Source: an uncultured Planctomycetota bacterium (GTDB lineage Bacteria > Planctomycetota > Planctomycetia > Pirellulales > Thermoguttaceae). Taken from it: a stretch of 36,474 nucleotides of DNA. Positions 8,874-17,212 of this stretch are shown here, in pieces. A program made the position numbers and the translations under genes. The notes beneath the pieces are model-generated. The model was not told where the DNA came from. It searched no databases and saw nothing but the letters and a program-made list of their open reading frames with translations. The first letter of the stretch is position 1. Every line of letters starts with the position of its first letter. Location: the NCBI GenBank assembly GCA_902796885.1, contig CADBQY010000160.1:1-36474 (forward strand), written 5' to 3'.

Positions 8874-8899
8874 ACGGAGCCGAACGGCTCCGTTTTTTT
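8874..8899 (+). terminator. Rho-independent terminator of the response regulator gene
   Basis: A perfect 8-base-pair stem (ACGGAGCC / GGCTCCGT, loop GAAC) runs straight into seven T residues, 25 bases after the stop codon. Confidence 0.93.
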
Positions 8900-8963
8900 A
8901 TGGGGAGACGCGAATTTTGCGCGGAGAGACGGAATGTACTCAAAACTCTTCCGTCCGTCCGGA

Positions 8964-8985
8964 AACGCCCGAACTTTCGGGCGTT
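8964..8985 (-). terminator. Hairpin at the 3' end of the CNNM-family gene
   Basis: A near-perfect palindrome (AACGCCCGAA, CT, TTCGGGCGTT) overlaps the stop codon of the CNNM-family gene at 8984-8986. On the minus strand only a short T run follows (GTTTCC), so it may act as a weak terminator or as a 3' stabilising stem. Confidence 0.45.
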
Positions 8986-10351
8986 ACTCTTCAGACTCGG
9001 GCGCTTTTTTGATTTGCACGTCAAACGTGTGGCCCCGCCGGACGCGGCGCACTTTGAACTCCACGCCGTTGATGACAAGCTGGTCGCCCCGCTGCGCCTC
9101 GCGTCCGAGCCGTTCCTCAATCCAGGTGTCGAGCTTTTTGGCGTCGTCGTTTTGCGAGACGAAATCGTACCCGCGGTTGCGCGGCGCGTGAAGGATGTCG
9201 TGGGTCACGGTTTTGCGTACGCGGTCCATTGAGCATCCCCCACCGATGATCAGCGACTGATTCTTGAGATGCTGGACATGTTTCGGAAGAGCGTCGAACT
9301 CGTCGTCGAGTTCGCCGACCAACTCTTCGATAATATCTTCGAGCGTGACCATTCCGACGCAGTCCCCCGCTTCGTTCCGAACCATCGCCAGGTGCTCATG
9401 TTTATGGGTAAAGAGGACGAGGAGTTCCGAGGCGGGATTGTCGACTTCCGTAAACGCGACCTGACGGACGACCCCCCCGATATGTTTGGCGGTCGGTTCA
9501 AGCTTCTGGTGAGCGATGATCTCCTTGAAATTAACGTAGCCGACGATATTCTTTTTGTTTTCTTTTTCGTAGACCGGAAATCGGGTGTGCGCGTCGACGT
9601 AGGCGATCTCGATCGCCTCGTCGAGCGTCAGGTCGTTCGGGAGGAGAACCACGTCTTCGATCGGGATCATCACGTCGGCGACCGTCTTGCGCGAAAGGCC
9701 CGCCGCGGCGACGATGATCCCCTCCTGTTCGGTTCCGATCTGCTGGTTCTGACGGGCCATCGCCGCCATATAGCGTATTTCGTCGGCTCCGGCGACATGT
9801 TCGGATTTCGGACCTTTCGGCTCAAAGGGACGGTTCAGCCAGTAGATCACGTTCGATATCGGCGTCAGAACGCGCGTCATCCAGAAAAGGGGATGCGCCA
9901 GCCAGCGGGCGATCGTCTTGTTGTTCCGTACGCCGATCGTCTTCGGAAGTATTTCTGTGTATTGCAACGTGGCGAAGGTGAAGAGAGCCGAAAAAACGAT
10001 CAAAATCAGACGCTCTTTCGCCCCGTCCGAGCCGACCATCTCGGCCAACTCGTTTCCGGCGACCGTCGCCCCGATCGTGTGGGCGGCGGTGTTCAGAATG
10101 AGAATCGCCGAAATGGGATTGTCAATCGACTTCTTAAAACCGTTCCAGATCGCGCCGATTTTCGGCGACTCTTCGGTCAGTTCGGCAACCTGGATCGGGG
10201 TGATACTCAGGAGGACCGATTCCATGAGGGAGCAGAACGCGGAGATGATCAGCCCCCCGAAGACGCTAATGAGAAAAACGGTCATGTGGGGATTGTCGCC
10301 CGAAACCGGGGCGTCTCCCGCTCCGAAGAGACTGAGTGTCAAAAAGGACAT
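8984..10351 (-). CDS. CNNM/HlyC/CorC family membrane protein with CBS pair
   Basis: 455 residues from ATG 10351 (MSFLTLSLFGAGD); the longer frame to 10453 begins with an unlike, Arg-rich stretch. Residues about 23-170 form the DUF21/CNNM transmembrane domain (FLISVFGGLIISAFCSLMES, NTAAHTIGATVAG, TEILPKTIGVRN). Two CBS domains follow, about 215-345 (VADVMIPIEDVV, TRFPVYEKE, VGYVNFKEI, GMVTLEDIIEELVGE). The C-terminal 90 residues match the transporter-associated CorC_HlyC domain (GVEFKVRRV). Family members move or regulate Mg2+ and related ions; the old hemolysin label is not meaningful here. The distance from AGAGG to the ATG is long, about 15 bases, so the start is somewhat uncertain. Confidence 0.9.
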   Translation of the reverse strand: MSFLTLSLFGAGDAPVSGDNPHMTVFLISVFGGLIISAFCSLMESVLLSITPIQVAELTEESPKIGAIWNGFKKSIDNPISAILILNTAAHTIGATVAGNELAEMVGSDGAKERLILIVFSALFTFATLQYTEILPKTIGVRNNKTIARWLAHPLFWMTRVLTPISNVIYWLNRPFEPKGPKSEHVAGADEIRYMAAMARQNQQIGTEQEGIIVAAAGLSRKTVADVMIPIEDVVLLPNDLTLDEAIEIAYVDAHTRFPVYEKENKKNIVGYVNFKEIIAHQKLEPTAKHIGGVVRQVAFTEVDNPASELLVLFTHKHEHLAMVRNEAGDCVGMVTLEDIIEELVGELDDEFDALPKHVQHLKNQSLIIGGGCSMDRVRKTVTHDILHAPRNRGYDFVSQNDDAKKLDTWIEERLGREAQRGDQLVINGVEFKVRRVRRGHTFDVQIKKAPESEE

Positions 10352-10455
10352 GTGTGTGAAGGTTAACCTCTTTTCGTTGAAGAAACCCGCTCGGTGACGC
10401 GTTTCGGCCGCGGGCGAAGCCGAAGGGAGAGAAAACCGTCGCTCCCGCCGCATCG

Positions 10456-10484
10456 ATTATATCAGACTTCAGCGAAAAGGGCAA
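10456..10484 (-). promoter_or_regulatory. Predicted promoter of the CNNM-family gene
   Basis: On the minus strand TTGCCC (10484-10479), 17 bases, then a perfect TATAAT (10461-10456). Transcription would start near 10449, about 98 bases before the ATG at 10351. Confidence 0.65.
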
Positions 10485-10511
10485 ACAGAAAGGCGCGCTC
10501 TTTTCGGAAAG

Positions 10512-12623
10512 TCAGCCGACGGGCGACTCGGCGCTGAAAAGCCCTTGGTAGTACGCCGAGTCTTTGATCAGTTCGCGGTGCGTTCCGATCCGGTCGATCT
10601 TCCCTTCGCTCATGATCACGATCCGGTCGGCCAGCGTCAGCGCGCCGGTGCGGTGGGTGACGATGACCGTGGTACGGTTTCCGATAAAACCGCGCAGGGC
10701 GTTGTGGAAGAGCTGCTCGCTTTGCATGTCGATCTGGCTGGTCGCCTCGTCGAGAAGGAGAATCCGCGGGTTTTTGAGGATCGCCCGCGCGATCGAAATA
10801 CGCTGCATCTGTCCCCCCGAAAGAAGGCTCCCCCCCTGGCCGACCTGCGTGTCGTATCCGTGAGCCAGCTCGCCCGTGATAAAATCGTGCGCGAAGGCGC
10901 GTTTGGCCGCGTCGACCACGTCGTCGAAGCTTTTTCCTTCGGTTCCGTATCGGATATTCTCTTCGACAGTCCCGTCGAAAAGGATCGGCGTCTGCGAGAT
11001 CAGACCGATCTCTTTACGCAGATCGAAAAGGGAAAGTTCGCCGATCGGGATTCCGTCGATCGCCGCGCGTCCTTCGACCGGATCGATGAAGCGCGGAATG
11101 AGCGACATCAGCGTACTTTTGCCGCTTCCGCTCGGTCCGATGATCGCCAGCGTCTCGCCGAACGGGATTTCGAGATTGATGTCCCGCAGGACGTAGCGCG
11201 GGTTTTCGATCAGTTTGGGGGGGTGATAGTGATCCTTTTCGGTCTTGCGGACCTCTTCGGCGATCCGATTCGATTCGACGTCATACGAAAACGAAACGTT
11301 TTCAAACGTGATCTTCTCGCGAAACCGTTCGAGCGGTTTGGGACGGGCGATTTCACGGATCGTGTTCTGCCGGTCGATGATTTCATAGACGCGGTCGGCG
11401 GCGGTCACGCCGCTTTGCAGGTTGACGAAGATATCGGACAGGCGGCGCGCCGGGTCGGCCGCGCCGATCAGAAACCCGTAAAAGAGAATGATTTCGCCGA
11501 GCGTGAGCGGATGGCTTGCCATCGGGAGCGGTCCGATATGCGTTTCCCCCGAAATCGCCAGCCAAGCCCCCAGAAGGATCGTGGTGATCAGGATCGTGAT
11601 CCCGAGCGTTTCGGTGATCGGACTGACCAGCGAGCCGTATTTTGTCGTTTTCATCGCGCGGCGGTAGTTCGCGTCGTTCGTCTGCCGGAACCGTTCTTCC
11701 TCCCTCTTTTCCTGATTGAAGACCTTGACGATCCGAATCGAACGGAACGTCTCGCCGATCCGCGCGTACATCGAGACCATTTCCTGCATCGAGTTGCGGA
11801 CGACCTTCTTCAGTTTGCGGGCCAGGGCGAAGATGATCCAGCCCGTGATCGGAACGAAAACAAACGTGGCGATCAGAAGCTGCCAGCTGACCAGAAGTGC
11901 CCCGGTCAGACACGCGGCCAACTTGAGCGGCTCGCGGATGAGCTTGCCGTAAAAAATGGTGATCCCCCCCGAAAGGGCCCCCATGTCGTTGGTGAAGCGG
12001 CTCATCGTATCGGCGACGCCCCGCTGGCTGTAATAGTCGACCTCCAGTTCGATCGCCCTGCGGAAAAAGAGCTCGCGCAGCTCGTAGACCCCCAACAGGC
12101 CGATCTTCGTCGAGTAATAGGCGTGACAGAAGGTGAAAATCGATTTAACGACCGTTCCGGCCATGACCAGCGCCATTAAAATCACGACGGTTCCGAACGG
12201 GGATTTCGGGGTATATTTTTCGACCCAGGGGGTTAGTTTTTCGAACCAGGCGACGCTTTTTTCGTAGAATTCCCGCTGATTTTCCGCCTCGCGCAGACGG
12301 CGGAACGCCTGTTTTTGTTCCGAATACGAGGGGGCGTTCTTTTCGAGGATCAGGCTCCCCCGGTCGTCGAGCCGATCGCCCAGTTCGGCGCGGAGCGAGT
12401 CGGCGGCGGCGCGGAGTTCGTCGATCTTGTCCCGTTTGGCGGCAAGCTGTCTTTCCCAGTACTGACCGACCGTCTCCCCCTGAAACGAGACTTCGACCAA
12501 CGGAAGAACCGCCGTAATGTTGGCGCCCCAGAAGAAAGCGAGAAAGAGCGCGGAGAGAACGGTCGCAACGATGGTGACTTTATATTTAAACGTGAGCCGA
12601 ACGGCCCGCCAGAAATTTTTCAT
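10512..12623 (-). CDS. ABC exporter, MsbA-type fused permease/ATPase
   Basis: 703 residues. The N-terminal half is an ABC transmembrane domain (first helix about 17-45, further helices from 145 to about 375), and the C-terminal half is the ATPase. Visible motifs are Walker A GPSGSGKST near 499, signature LLSGGQMQR near 603, Walker B ILLLDEATS near 623 and the H-loop VTHRT near 656. It should work as a homodimer flipping lipid, lipid-linked sugar or another amphiphile across the inner membrane. Between helix 1 and helix 2 lies an unusual insert of about 90 charged residues (about 48-140) with coiled-coil character. A second charged insert (about 425-450) lies between the start of the ATPase and the Walker A. 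No neighbour identifies the substrate. Confidence 0.93.
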   Translation of the reverse strand: MKNFWRAVRLTFKYKVTIVATVLSALFLAFFWGANITAVLPLVEVSFQGETVGQYWERQLAAKRDKIDELRAAADSLRAELGDRLDDRGSLILEKNAPSYSEQKQAFRRLREAENQREFYEKSVAWFEKLTPWVEKYTPKSPFGTVVILMALVMAGTVVKSIFTFCHAYYSTKIGLLGVYELRELFFRRAIELEVDYYSQRGVADTMSRFTNDMGALSGGITIFYGKLIREPLKLAACLTGALLVSWQLLIATFVFVPITGWIIFALARKLKKVVRNSMQEMVSMYARIGETFRSIRIVKVFNQEKREEERFRQTNDANYRRAMKTTKYGSLVSPITETLGITILITTILLGAWLAISGETHIGPLPMASHPLTLGEIILFYGFLIGAADPARRLSDIFVNLQSGVTAADRVYEIIDRQNTIREIARPKPLERFREKITFENVSFSYDVESNRIAEEVRKTEKDHYHPPKLIENPRYVLRDINLEIPFGETLAIIGPSGSGKSTLMSLIPRFIDPVEGRAAIDGIPIGELSLFDLRKEIGLISQTPILFDGTVEENIRYGTEGKSFDDVVDAAKRAFAHDFITGELAHGYDTQVGQGGSLLSGGQMQRISIARAILKNPRILLLDEATSQIDMQSEQLFHNALRGFIGNRTTVIVTHRTGALTLADRIVIMSEGKIDRIGTHRELIKDSAYYQGLFSAESPVG

Positions 12624-12725
12624 CGGTTCGCCGCCGCGCCGACTCCTCCGCCGACAGGGAAACCCGTCATGCCTGAAGAGCGCCGCTCGGTAAGTGGGTG
12701 AATCTTCGTTTCGCCCCTTTCGGGG

Positions 12726-12745
12726 GTCTGCGGGATACCGCAGAC
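12726..12745 (-). promoter_or_regulatory. Perfect hairpin at the start of the ABC exporter mRNA
   Basis: An 8-base perfect inverted repeat (GTCTGCGG, four-base loop, CCGCAGAC) sits immediately downstream of the predicted transcription start near 12748. In the mRNA it would be a 5'-terminal stem-loop that could protect the message; in DNA it could be an operator. Confidence 0.55.
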
Positions 12746-12754
12746 GACCGCGCC

Positions 12755-12783
12755 ATTATATTGTACCCCCATTTTTCGGTCAA
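12755..12783 (-). promoter_or_regulatory. Strong sigma70-type promoter of the ABC exporter gene
   Basis: On the minus strand TTGACC (12783-12778), 17 bases, then a perfect TATAAT (12760-12755). The ABC exporter start codon is 132 bases downstream of the -10 element. Confidence 0.8.
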
Positions 12784-13020
12784 TCTCAATAGGAAAATAG
12801 GAAGTACGGCGTCTCCGGAAGGGGTCTGCAGATCCGAGACTTCAGAAAATTTTTTCGAAAAAGGATGAAGGAAAAAATTTTTTTTGCCGATTATAGGAAA
12901 TTCCGCGTTTTTTCCGATTTTTCCAAAAGTAACGGTTATTCGGGGTCGAATATACCAGTAGGGAGTTCATTCCGATCCCCCGCTTTGGTCGTTTGCACCG
13001 TTGCATAAAGGAAAAATACG
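12784..13020. other. AT-rich intergenic region before the DUF6666-like gene
   Basis: Together with the ABC leader this makes a gene-free stretch of about 400 bases. It holds alternating A and T tracts around 12845-12890 and T-rich runs to about 12925, which could bend DNA or act as upstream promoter elements. A TATACC at 12951-12956 may be a -10 element, but no convincing -35 is seen. AAAGGA shortly before the ATG at 13021 is the ribosome site. Minus-strand open frames here have no recognisable protein character. Confidence 0.4.
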
Positions 13021-14697
13021 ATGAATCGCTCCAAAAAGTTTTCGAAATGGCCGGTTTTCGCTCTGACGCTTCTCCTTTTGAGCGGCGGATCCACGGCTTT
13101 GCGCGCGCAGGACGGCGGCTGGTACAGTCCGATCGGCAAGACCGCATCGATGGATCGGATCGCGGCCGTCCACTCCCTTCAATATGTCGACGAGGGGGAC
13201 GGCGCCGAAAGCGGGGCGATTCAGCAAACCTCCTATAATCAGGCGCCCCGCCGGATGCCGGCGCGCCGGCCGATCCCCCGCCGTCCGATGCGGATGGCGA
13301 TGAACGGCGGCGACGATCTCTCGTGGTCCCTCGACGAGGATCCGAATTTCTCGTTCGCCGAGACCGCCGCGGCGATGCAGGGGCAGGCCGAGGTTCTGCC
13401 GGACGACGCGATCCGCGTTCGGCCGAAGGAAGCCCAACCGGCCGACGGCGCGTTGAACGCGGTTCCGGTGAGCGAATCGGACGAACCGGAAACCGGCTGG
13501 GAAGGGGACAATCGGAAAGGGTTCGAAGACCTGGTTCCGTCGTTCGACCCCGCCCGCGAAACCGCCCCGGCACGTGAAAACACCCCGGAACCGAGTTCCG
13601 ACGCCCATACCGCCCGTCAGGTCAAACTCCCGCAGGCGGCGACGCAGATTGACCGGTTTGGGAATATCGGCCAGCTCGAAAACTACTACGCGTCGCGAAC
13701 CGAGGACGGCGGTCTTTCGGGGAACCCCTATGCCGACGGCACCTATGATTTTCATCCGATGTACTTCCCCTGGGATCCCGCCCGCCAGACCCATACCCGA
13801 ATGTTTCCGCCGGCCGAGTCGTATGGAACAAACAACTGCGGCGGTTGCTGTTACGGCGATTACTGCGGATACGGCTACGGTTGTTGCGGCGGCCTTCTCC
13901 GAAACACCGAGCTTTCGGCGGGGGTCTACTCCTATCAGGATCCGTTCGGGGTCAGCAAGAACGCCGATTTCGGGGTCGATTTGGGGATCAACTGGACTCT
14001 CCCGCGCCGAATTCTGGGACTGACCTGGCAGTCGGGGGCGCGCTATCTCCGGTCGGGGAAGGATAAAATCGACCTGGACCTGATTGCCGACGATCTCGAA
14101 GCGGACTATCATCGCACCCAGTTCTTCTGGACCGGCGGACTCTTCTTCGCCTGCCCGGGGAATCCGTGGAAATTCGGCGCGGTCTACGATGCGGTGCAGG
14201 ACAAGACGATCCAAAAGTATACCGTCAGCCAGCTCCGGACCGAACTCTCCCGTTCGTTCTGCAACACCGATATCGGATTCCGCGGCGCGTTCCACATGGG
14301 GGAAGAGAAGTTCCGCTACGCGATCGGCGACGACATCTTCGAAGCGAAAGTTTCGTCGCAGACCTACTATACGGGGTTCATTCGCCACAAGTTCGTGACC
14401 GGCGCCGAGGGGACGATCAGCGCCGGGGCGACCGAGGACAGCGAAGCGATGATCGGCGGCCGCGTCGAGGTTCCCGTGACGAATCATTCCTGTATCCGGA
14501 ACAACTTCGTCTACGTCTTCCCGAAGGACAGCAAGAAGGGGAACATGAAAGCCGACACCTGGAGCGCCTCGATTTCCTGGGTCGTCTATCTGGGCGGAAG
14601 CAGCCACGGCGGTCTGGCCAATCCGATGAAACCGCTCTTCGATGTGGCCGACAATACCACGCTCCTTCAGCGGTCGCATACCAAGCGGATTTTCTGA
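13021..14697 (+). CDS. Secreted DUF6666-like planctomycete protein, probable outer-membrane beta-barrel
   Basis: 558 residues. A signal peptide (MNRSKKFSKW, hydrophobic, TALRAQ near 30) starts the protein. Residues about 30-250 are low-complexity, rich in Pro, Arg, Asp and Glu. Residues 273-290 are a Gly/Tyr/Cys-rich hinge (CGGCCYGDYCGYGYGCCGG). The C-terminal 260 residues alternate polar and aromatic residues as in beta-strands (FGVDLGINWTLPRR, TGGLFFACPGNPWKFG, SEAMIGGRVEVP, WSASISWVVYLGG) and end with NPMKPLFDVADN and a final Phe. This layout recalls the planctomycete DUF6666 family from memory; that assignment was not tested. Role unknown; a surface or barrel protein is inference. The ATG follows AAAGGA at good spacing. 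Confidence 0.8.
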   Translation: MNRSKKFSKWPVFALTLLLLSGGSTALRAQDGGWYSPIGKTASMDRIAAVHSLQYVDEGDGAESGAIQQTSYNQAPRRMPARRPIPRRPMRMAMNGGDDLSWSLDEDPNFSFAETAAAMQGQAEVLPDDAIRVRPKEAQPADGALNAVPVSESDEPETGWEGDNRKGFEDLVPSFDPARETAPARENTPEPSSDAHTARQVKLPQAATQIDRFGNIGQLENYYASRTEDGGLSGNPYADGTYDFHPMYFPWDPARQTHTRMFPPAESYGTNNCGGCCYGDYCGYGYGCCGGLLRNTELSAGVYSYQDPFGVSKNADFGVDLGINWTLPRRILGLTWQSGARYLRSGKDKIDLDLIADDLEADYHRTQFFWTGGLFFACPGNPWKFGAVYDAVQDKTIQKYTVSQLRTELSRSFCNTDIGFRGAFHMGEEKFRYAIGDDIFEAKVSSQTYYTGFIRHKFVTGAEGTISAGATEDSEAMIGGRVEVPVTNHSCIRNNFVYVFPKDSKKGNMKADTWSASISWVVYLGGSSHGGLANPMKPLFDVADNTTLLQRSHTKRIF

Positions 14698-14715
14698 GGC
14701 GGATCGGGCGGTTTT

Positions 14716-14749
14716 GCCCCGAAAGAGAAGGAATCTTCTCTTTCGGGGC
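14716..14749 (+). terminator. 15-bp perfect hairpin after the DUF6666-like gene
   Basis: GCCCCGAAAGAGAAG, a GAAT loop and the exact complement give a 15-base-pair stem 18 bases past the stop codon. No T run follows on either strand (GCTTCAGCTTCTTG on plus), so it may terminate with help, be an RNase III site, or stabilise the 3' end. Confidence 0.55.
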
Positions 14750-14760
14750 GCTTCAGCTTC

Positions 14761-14788
14761 TTGACGCTGTTCACGGACGGATTAAAAT
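14761..14788 (+). promoter_or_regulatory. Predicted promoter of the sodium symporter gene
   Basis: TTGACG (14761-14766), 16 bases, TAAAAT (14783-14788). Transcription would start near 14795, leaving a leader of about 105 bases that contains the inverted repeat at 14807-14833. Confidence 0.6.
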
Positions 14789-14806
14789 TCGGTTAACGGG
14801 GATTTG

Positions 14807-14833
14807 TGACTCGTTTTTCGAATACGCGAGTCA
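14807..14833 (+). repeat. Inverted repeat in the symporter leader
   Basis: TGACTCG and CGAGTCA form a perfect 7-base inverted repeat with a 13-base loop, just downstream of the predicted transcription start. It could be a leader hairpin or a repressor site. Confidence 0.45.
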
Positions 14834-14900
14834 TTTTAACGCGATCCGGCAGACGAAAAAAATTCGACCCAGTATATTAAACGGCAGCAGGCGATCGGCA

Positions 14901-16493
14901 ATGAAAGAGAAGAACCAAGTACGTGAGCATTGGGGCGGGAGTCTCGGTTTTATTCTGGCGGCGGCCGGCTCGGCGATCGGGCTGGGGAATCTTTGGAAGT
15001 TCCCCTATGTTACCGGTCAGAACGGGGGCGGCGCGTTCATCCTGGTCTACTTGCTGGCGGTTCTGGTGATCGGCTTTCCGGTCATGGTCTGCGAAATCGC
15101 GATCGGTCGGAACGCGCAGTCCGATCCGATCACCGCGTTTCAAAAACTCTGCCCGAAAAAGACCGGCTCGACGCACATGACGGGGGTTCTTCTCCTTTTG
15201 GCGGCGTGCGGTCTTTTCTGTTTCGGTAAATTCGGGATGTCTGGGCTTTTTTTCCTGATTGCGCTGGTGATTTTTTGGTACGGCTGGGCGGCGGTCGGGA
15301 TCCTTTCCGTCGTCACGCCATTTTTCATTCTTTCGTTCTACGGGACGGTCGGCGGTTGGACGATCGCCTACTTCTTTAAAGGGCTCTTTCAGCAACTCAA
15401 CTTTACCGATCCCGATTCGGCCAAGCAGGTTTTCGACACTTTCGTCGCAACCCCTTCCCACGGGATATTCTTTCAGCTTCTCTTTACGCTGACGACCGGC
15501 TCGGTGATCTGGTTCGGGATCAAGAACGGGATCGAACTGGCGAGCAAGTTCCTGATGCCGGTTCTTTTGATCTTCATCCTGATTCTGATCATGCGCAGCG
15601 TGACGCTTCCCGGCGCCAACGCGGGGATCAGTTACCTGTTGACCCCCGATTTTTCGCAGATCACGCCGCACGTGTTTCTCTCGGCCCTGGGGCAGGCGTT
15701 TTTTTCGCTCAGCCTGGGGATGGGCGCGATTATGACGTACGGCAGTTACCTCGATTCGGAAAAGAACATTCTTTCGTCAAGCCTTTTTATTATCGTCGCC
15801 GACACGTTCTTCGCCCTTCTGGCGGGGCTGGCGATTTTCCCGGCGGTGATGGCGATGGGAATGGAACCCTCGGCGGGACCGGGTTTGGTGTTCCAAGTGA
15901 TGCCCGCCACCTTCAACTCGATCGGGGATCATCTCGGCTGGCTCTGGTCGTCGATCTTTTTCTTCCTGATTTTCATCGCCGCGTTGACCAGCGCGATCAG
16001 CATCGCCGAAGGGTGCGTGACATGCCTGATCGATCATTTTAAGTTTCGGCGGAAGACGGCGGTTTTCTGGACGATTCTCCTCGTTTCCGTTTCCGGCATA
16101 TTCTGCACGCTGAGCGTGACGAACTGGGATCGGCTTCCTTTCCTCCAGCGGGGGCTTGTCTGGGCGTTCGGCTCGACCAACGCGAGTCTGTTTGATCTGA
16201 TGGATCAGTTTTCGTCGAACTACATGTTGCCGCTCGGCGGGTTGGGAACCTCTTTGTTCGTCGGCTGGCAGTGGGGAATGCGTTACGCGCTGACGGAACT
16301 TCGCAAAGGGGGGAGCGACGTGACCGACGTCAACTTTTTTGCTCTCCTGGCCGGCCTGAAAGACGACCCGCTCAGCAAGGGAACCCACTCGCTGACCCTT
16401 GCTCTGATTCTGGGAATCCTGATTCGTTTCATCAGTCCGATCTGCGTGATCCTCGTATTTCTTTACAACATCGGGTGGCTTTCGCTCAAATAG
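14901..16493 (+). CDS. Neurotransmitter:sodium symporter (NSS/SNF) family transporter
   Basis: 530 residues from ATG 14901; the frame runs further upstream only inside the preceding gene. The first helix carries the family signature GSLGFILAAAGSAIGLGN followed by LWKFPYVTGQNGGGAF, the unwound Na+/substrate site of LeuT-fold transporters. About twelve hydrophobic segments follow, with FYGTVGGWTIAYFF, SLGMGAIMTYGSYL and ALTSAISIAEG as further landmarks. It should import an amino acid or similar amine with Na+. Between residues about 88 and 126 there is an insert with at least one extra hydrophobic stretch (LLLLAACGLFCF, then GLFFLIALVIFW) where LeuT-like proteins have a short loop. The substrate cannot be read from the sequence. 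AGCAGG upstream is a weak ribosome site. Confidence 0.92.
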   Translation: MKEKNQVREHWGGSLGFILAAAGSAIGLGNLWKFPYVTGQNGGGAFILVYLLAVLVIGFPVMVCEIAIGRNAQSDPITAFQKLCPKKTGSTHMTGVLLLLAACGLFCFGKFGMSGLFFLIALVIFWYGWAAVGILSVVTPFFILSFYGTVGGWTIAYFFKGLFQQLNFTDPDSAKQVFDTFVATPSHGIFFQLLFTLTTGSVIWFGIKNGIELASKFLMPVLLIFILILIMRSVTLPGANAGISYLLTPDFSQITPHVFLSALGQAFFSLSLGMGAIMTYGSYLDSEKNILSSSLFIIVADTFFALLAGLAIFPAVMAMGMEPSAGPGLVFQVMPATFNSIGDHLGWLWSSIFFFLIFIAALTSAISIAEGCVTCLIDHFKFRRKTAVFWTILLVSVSGIFCTLSVTNWDRLPFLQRGLVWAFGSTNASLFDLMDQFSSNYMLPLGGLGTSLFVGWQWGMRYALTELRKGGSDVTDVNFFALLAGLKDDPLSKGTHSLTLALILGILIRFISPICVILVFLYNIGWLSLK

Positions 16494-16512
16494 AGCCGAG
16501 CCGAAAAGCGTT

Positions 16513-16548
16513 CCCCCTTTCTCGAAATTGGCCGTCCGACGAAGGGGG
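16513..16548 (+). terminator. Weak candidate terminator between convergent genes
   Basis: CCCCCTT and AAGGGGG can pair across 22 bases, 20 bases after the symporter stop, but only TTGTCT follows. It is the only hairpin seen between the convergent symporter and MBL genes. Confidence 0.25.
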
Positions 16549-16581
16549 GGTTGTCTATCAAGGCGGACGATTCCGCTTCGG

Positions 16582-17208
16582 TTAAAGTCTGTACCGGGCC
16601 CGTTCGGCGGCGACGGTCGTCTTCGGGGTGTGCCCGGAAAAAAGGAGCGTCTCGCCGGGGAGCGCGAATATCTTTTCCGCGATACTTTGGCGCAGATCGC
16701 GCGGATTTCCTCCGGGGTAGAGATGGGTTCCCGGAGAACCTTTAAAGATCGTGTCCCCCACAAACGCCGCGCCCGCTTCTTCGCAGTAATAGACGACCGA
16801 ATCGGCGGTGTGTCCCGGCGTTTCGATCACCCGGACACGGAGGGAAGACGGAGTCCCGAGAGAGAGAATCTCGCCCTCCGCAACTTTTTGAGCGTCGGGA
16901 ACAACGATCGGCATACCGTAATTTGCCGACAGATTCATCTCGGGGTCCAGGAGGTAGACGTCGGCGTTCCTTGAGGCGAAAACAGGGACGCCGATAGCTC
17001 GCCGGAGGGTTTCGACCCCTCCGGTATGATCAAAATGTCCGTGGGTTAAAGCGATCATTTCGACAATCCATCCGTTGCGGACAGTCAGGTCGAGGAGTCG
17101 ATCTCCTTCGGCGCCGGGGTCAATCACCATCGCCCGTTTCGAAGCGTTGTCCACGAGGAAATAGCAGTTTTCGTCAAACACCCCCCGGACGGGAACCTCG
17201 AGAATCAT
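16582..17208 (-). CDS. MBL-fold metal-dependent hydrolase (glyoxalase II-like)
   Basis: 208 residues, a normal size for a stand-alone metallo-beta-lactamase fold hydrolase. The metal ligands are all present: THGHFDH at 55-61, H133 in ETPGHTADS, D152 in FVGDTIF and H193 in FSGHTP. The sequence resembles glyoxalase II-like or YcbL-type hydrolases, which cleave thioesters such as S-lactoylglutathione, but the C-terminal substrate domain of true glyoxalase II is absent. It has no signal peptide and is cytoplasmic. It starts 4 bases after the stop of the DsbA-like gene, so the two are one operon; a shared thiol role is inference. Confidence 0.9.
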   Translation of the reverse strand: MILEVPVRGVFDENCYFLVDNASKRAMVIDPGAEGDRLLDLTVRNGWIVEMIALTHGHFDHTGGVETLRRAIGVPVFASRNADVYLLDPEMNLSANYGMPIVVPDAQKVAEGEILSLGTPSSLRVRVIETPGHTADSVVYYCEEAGAAFVGDTIFKGSPGTHLYPGGNPRDLRQSIAEKIFALPGETLLFSGHTPKTTVAAERARYRL

Positions 17209-17212
17209 TCCG

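Noticed and set aside
9269..12179. Long plus-strand open frames opposite the CNNM-family and ABC exporter genes
   Set aside because: Biased composition typical of GC-rich antisense frames; the minus-strand genes show full domain motifs.
14166..14900. A 245-codon upstream extension of the sodium symporter frame
   Set aside because: It overlaps the DUF6666-like gene in another frame, and the family signature begins right after ATG 14901.
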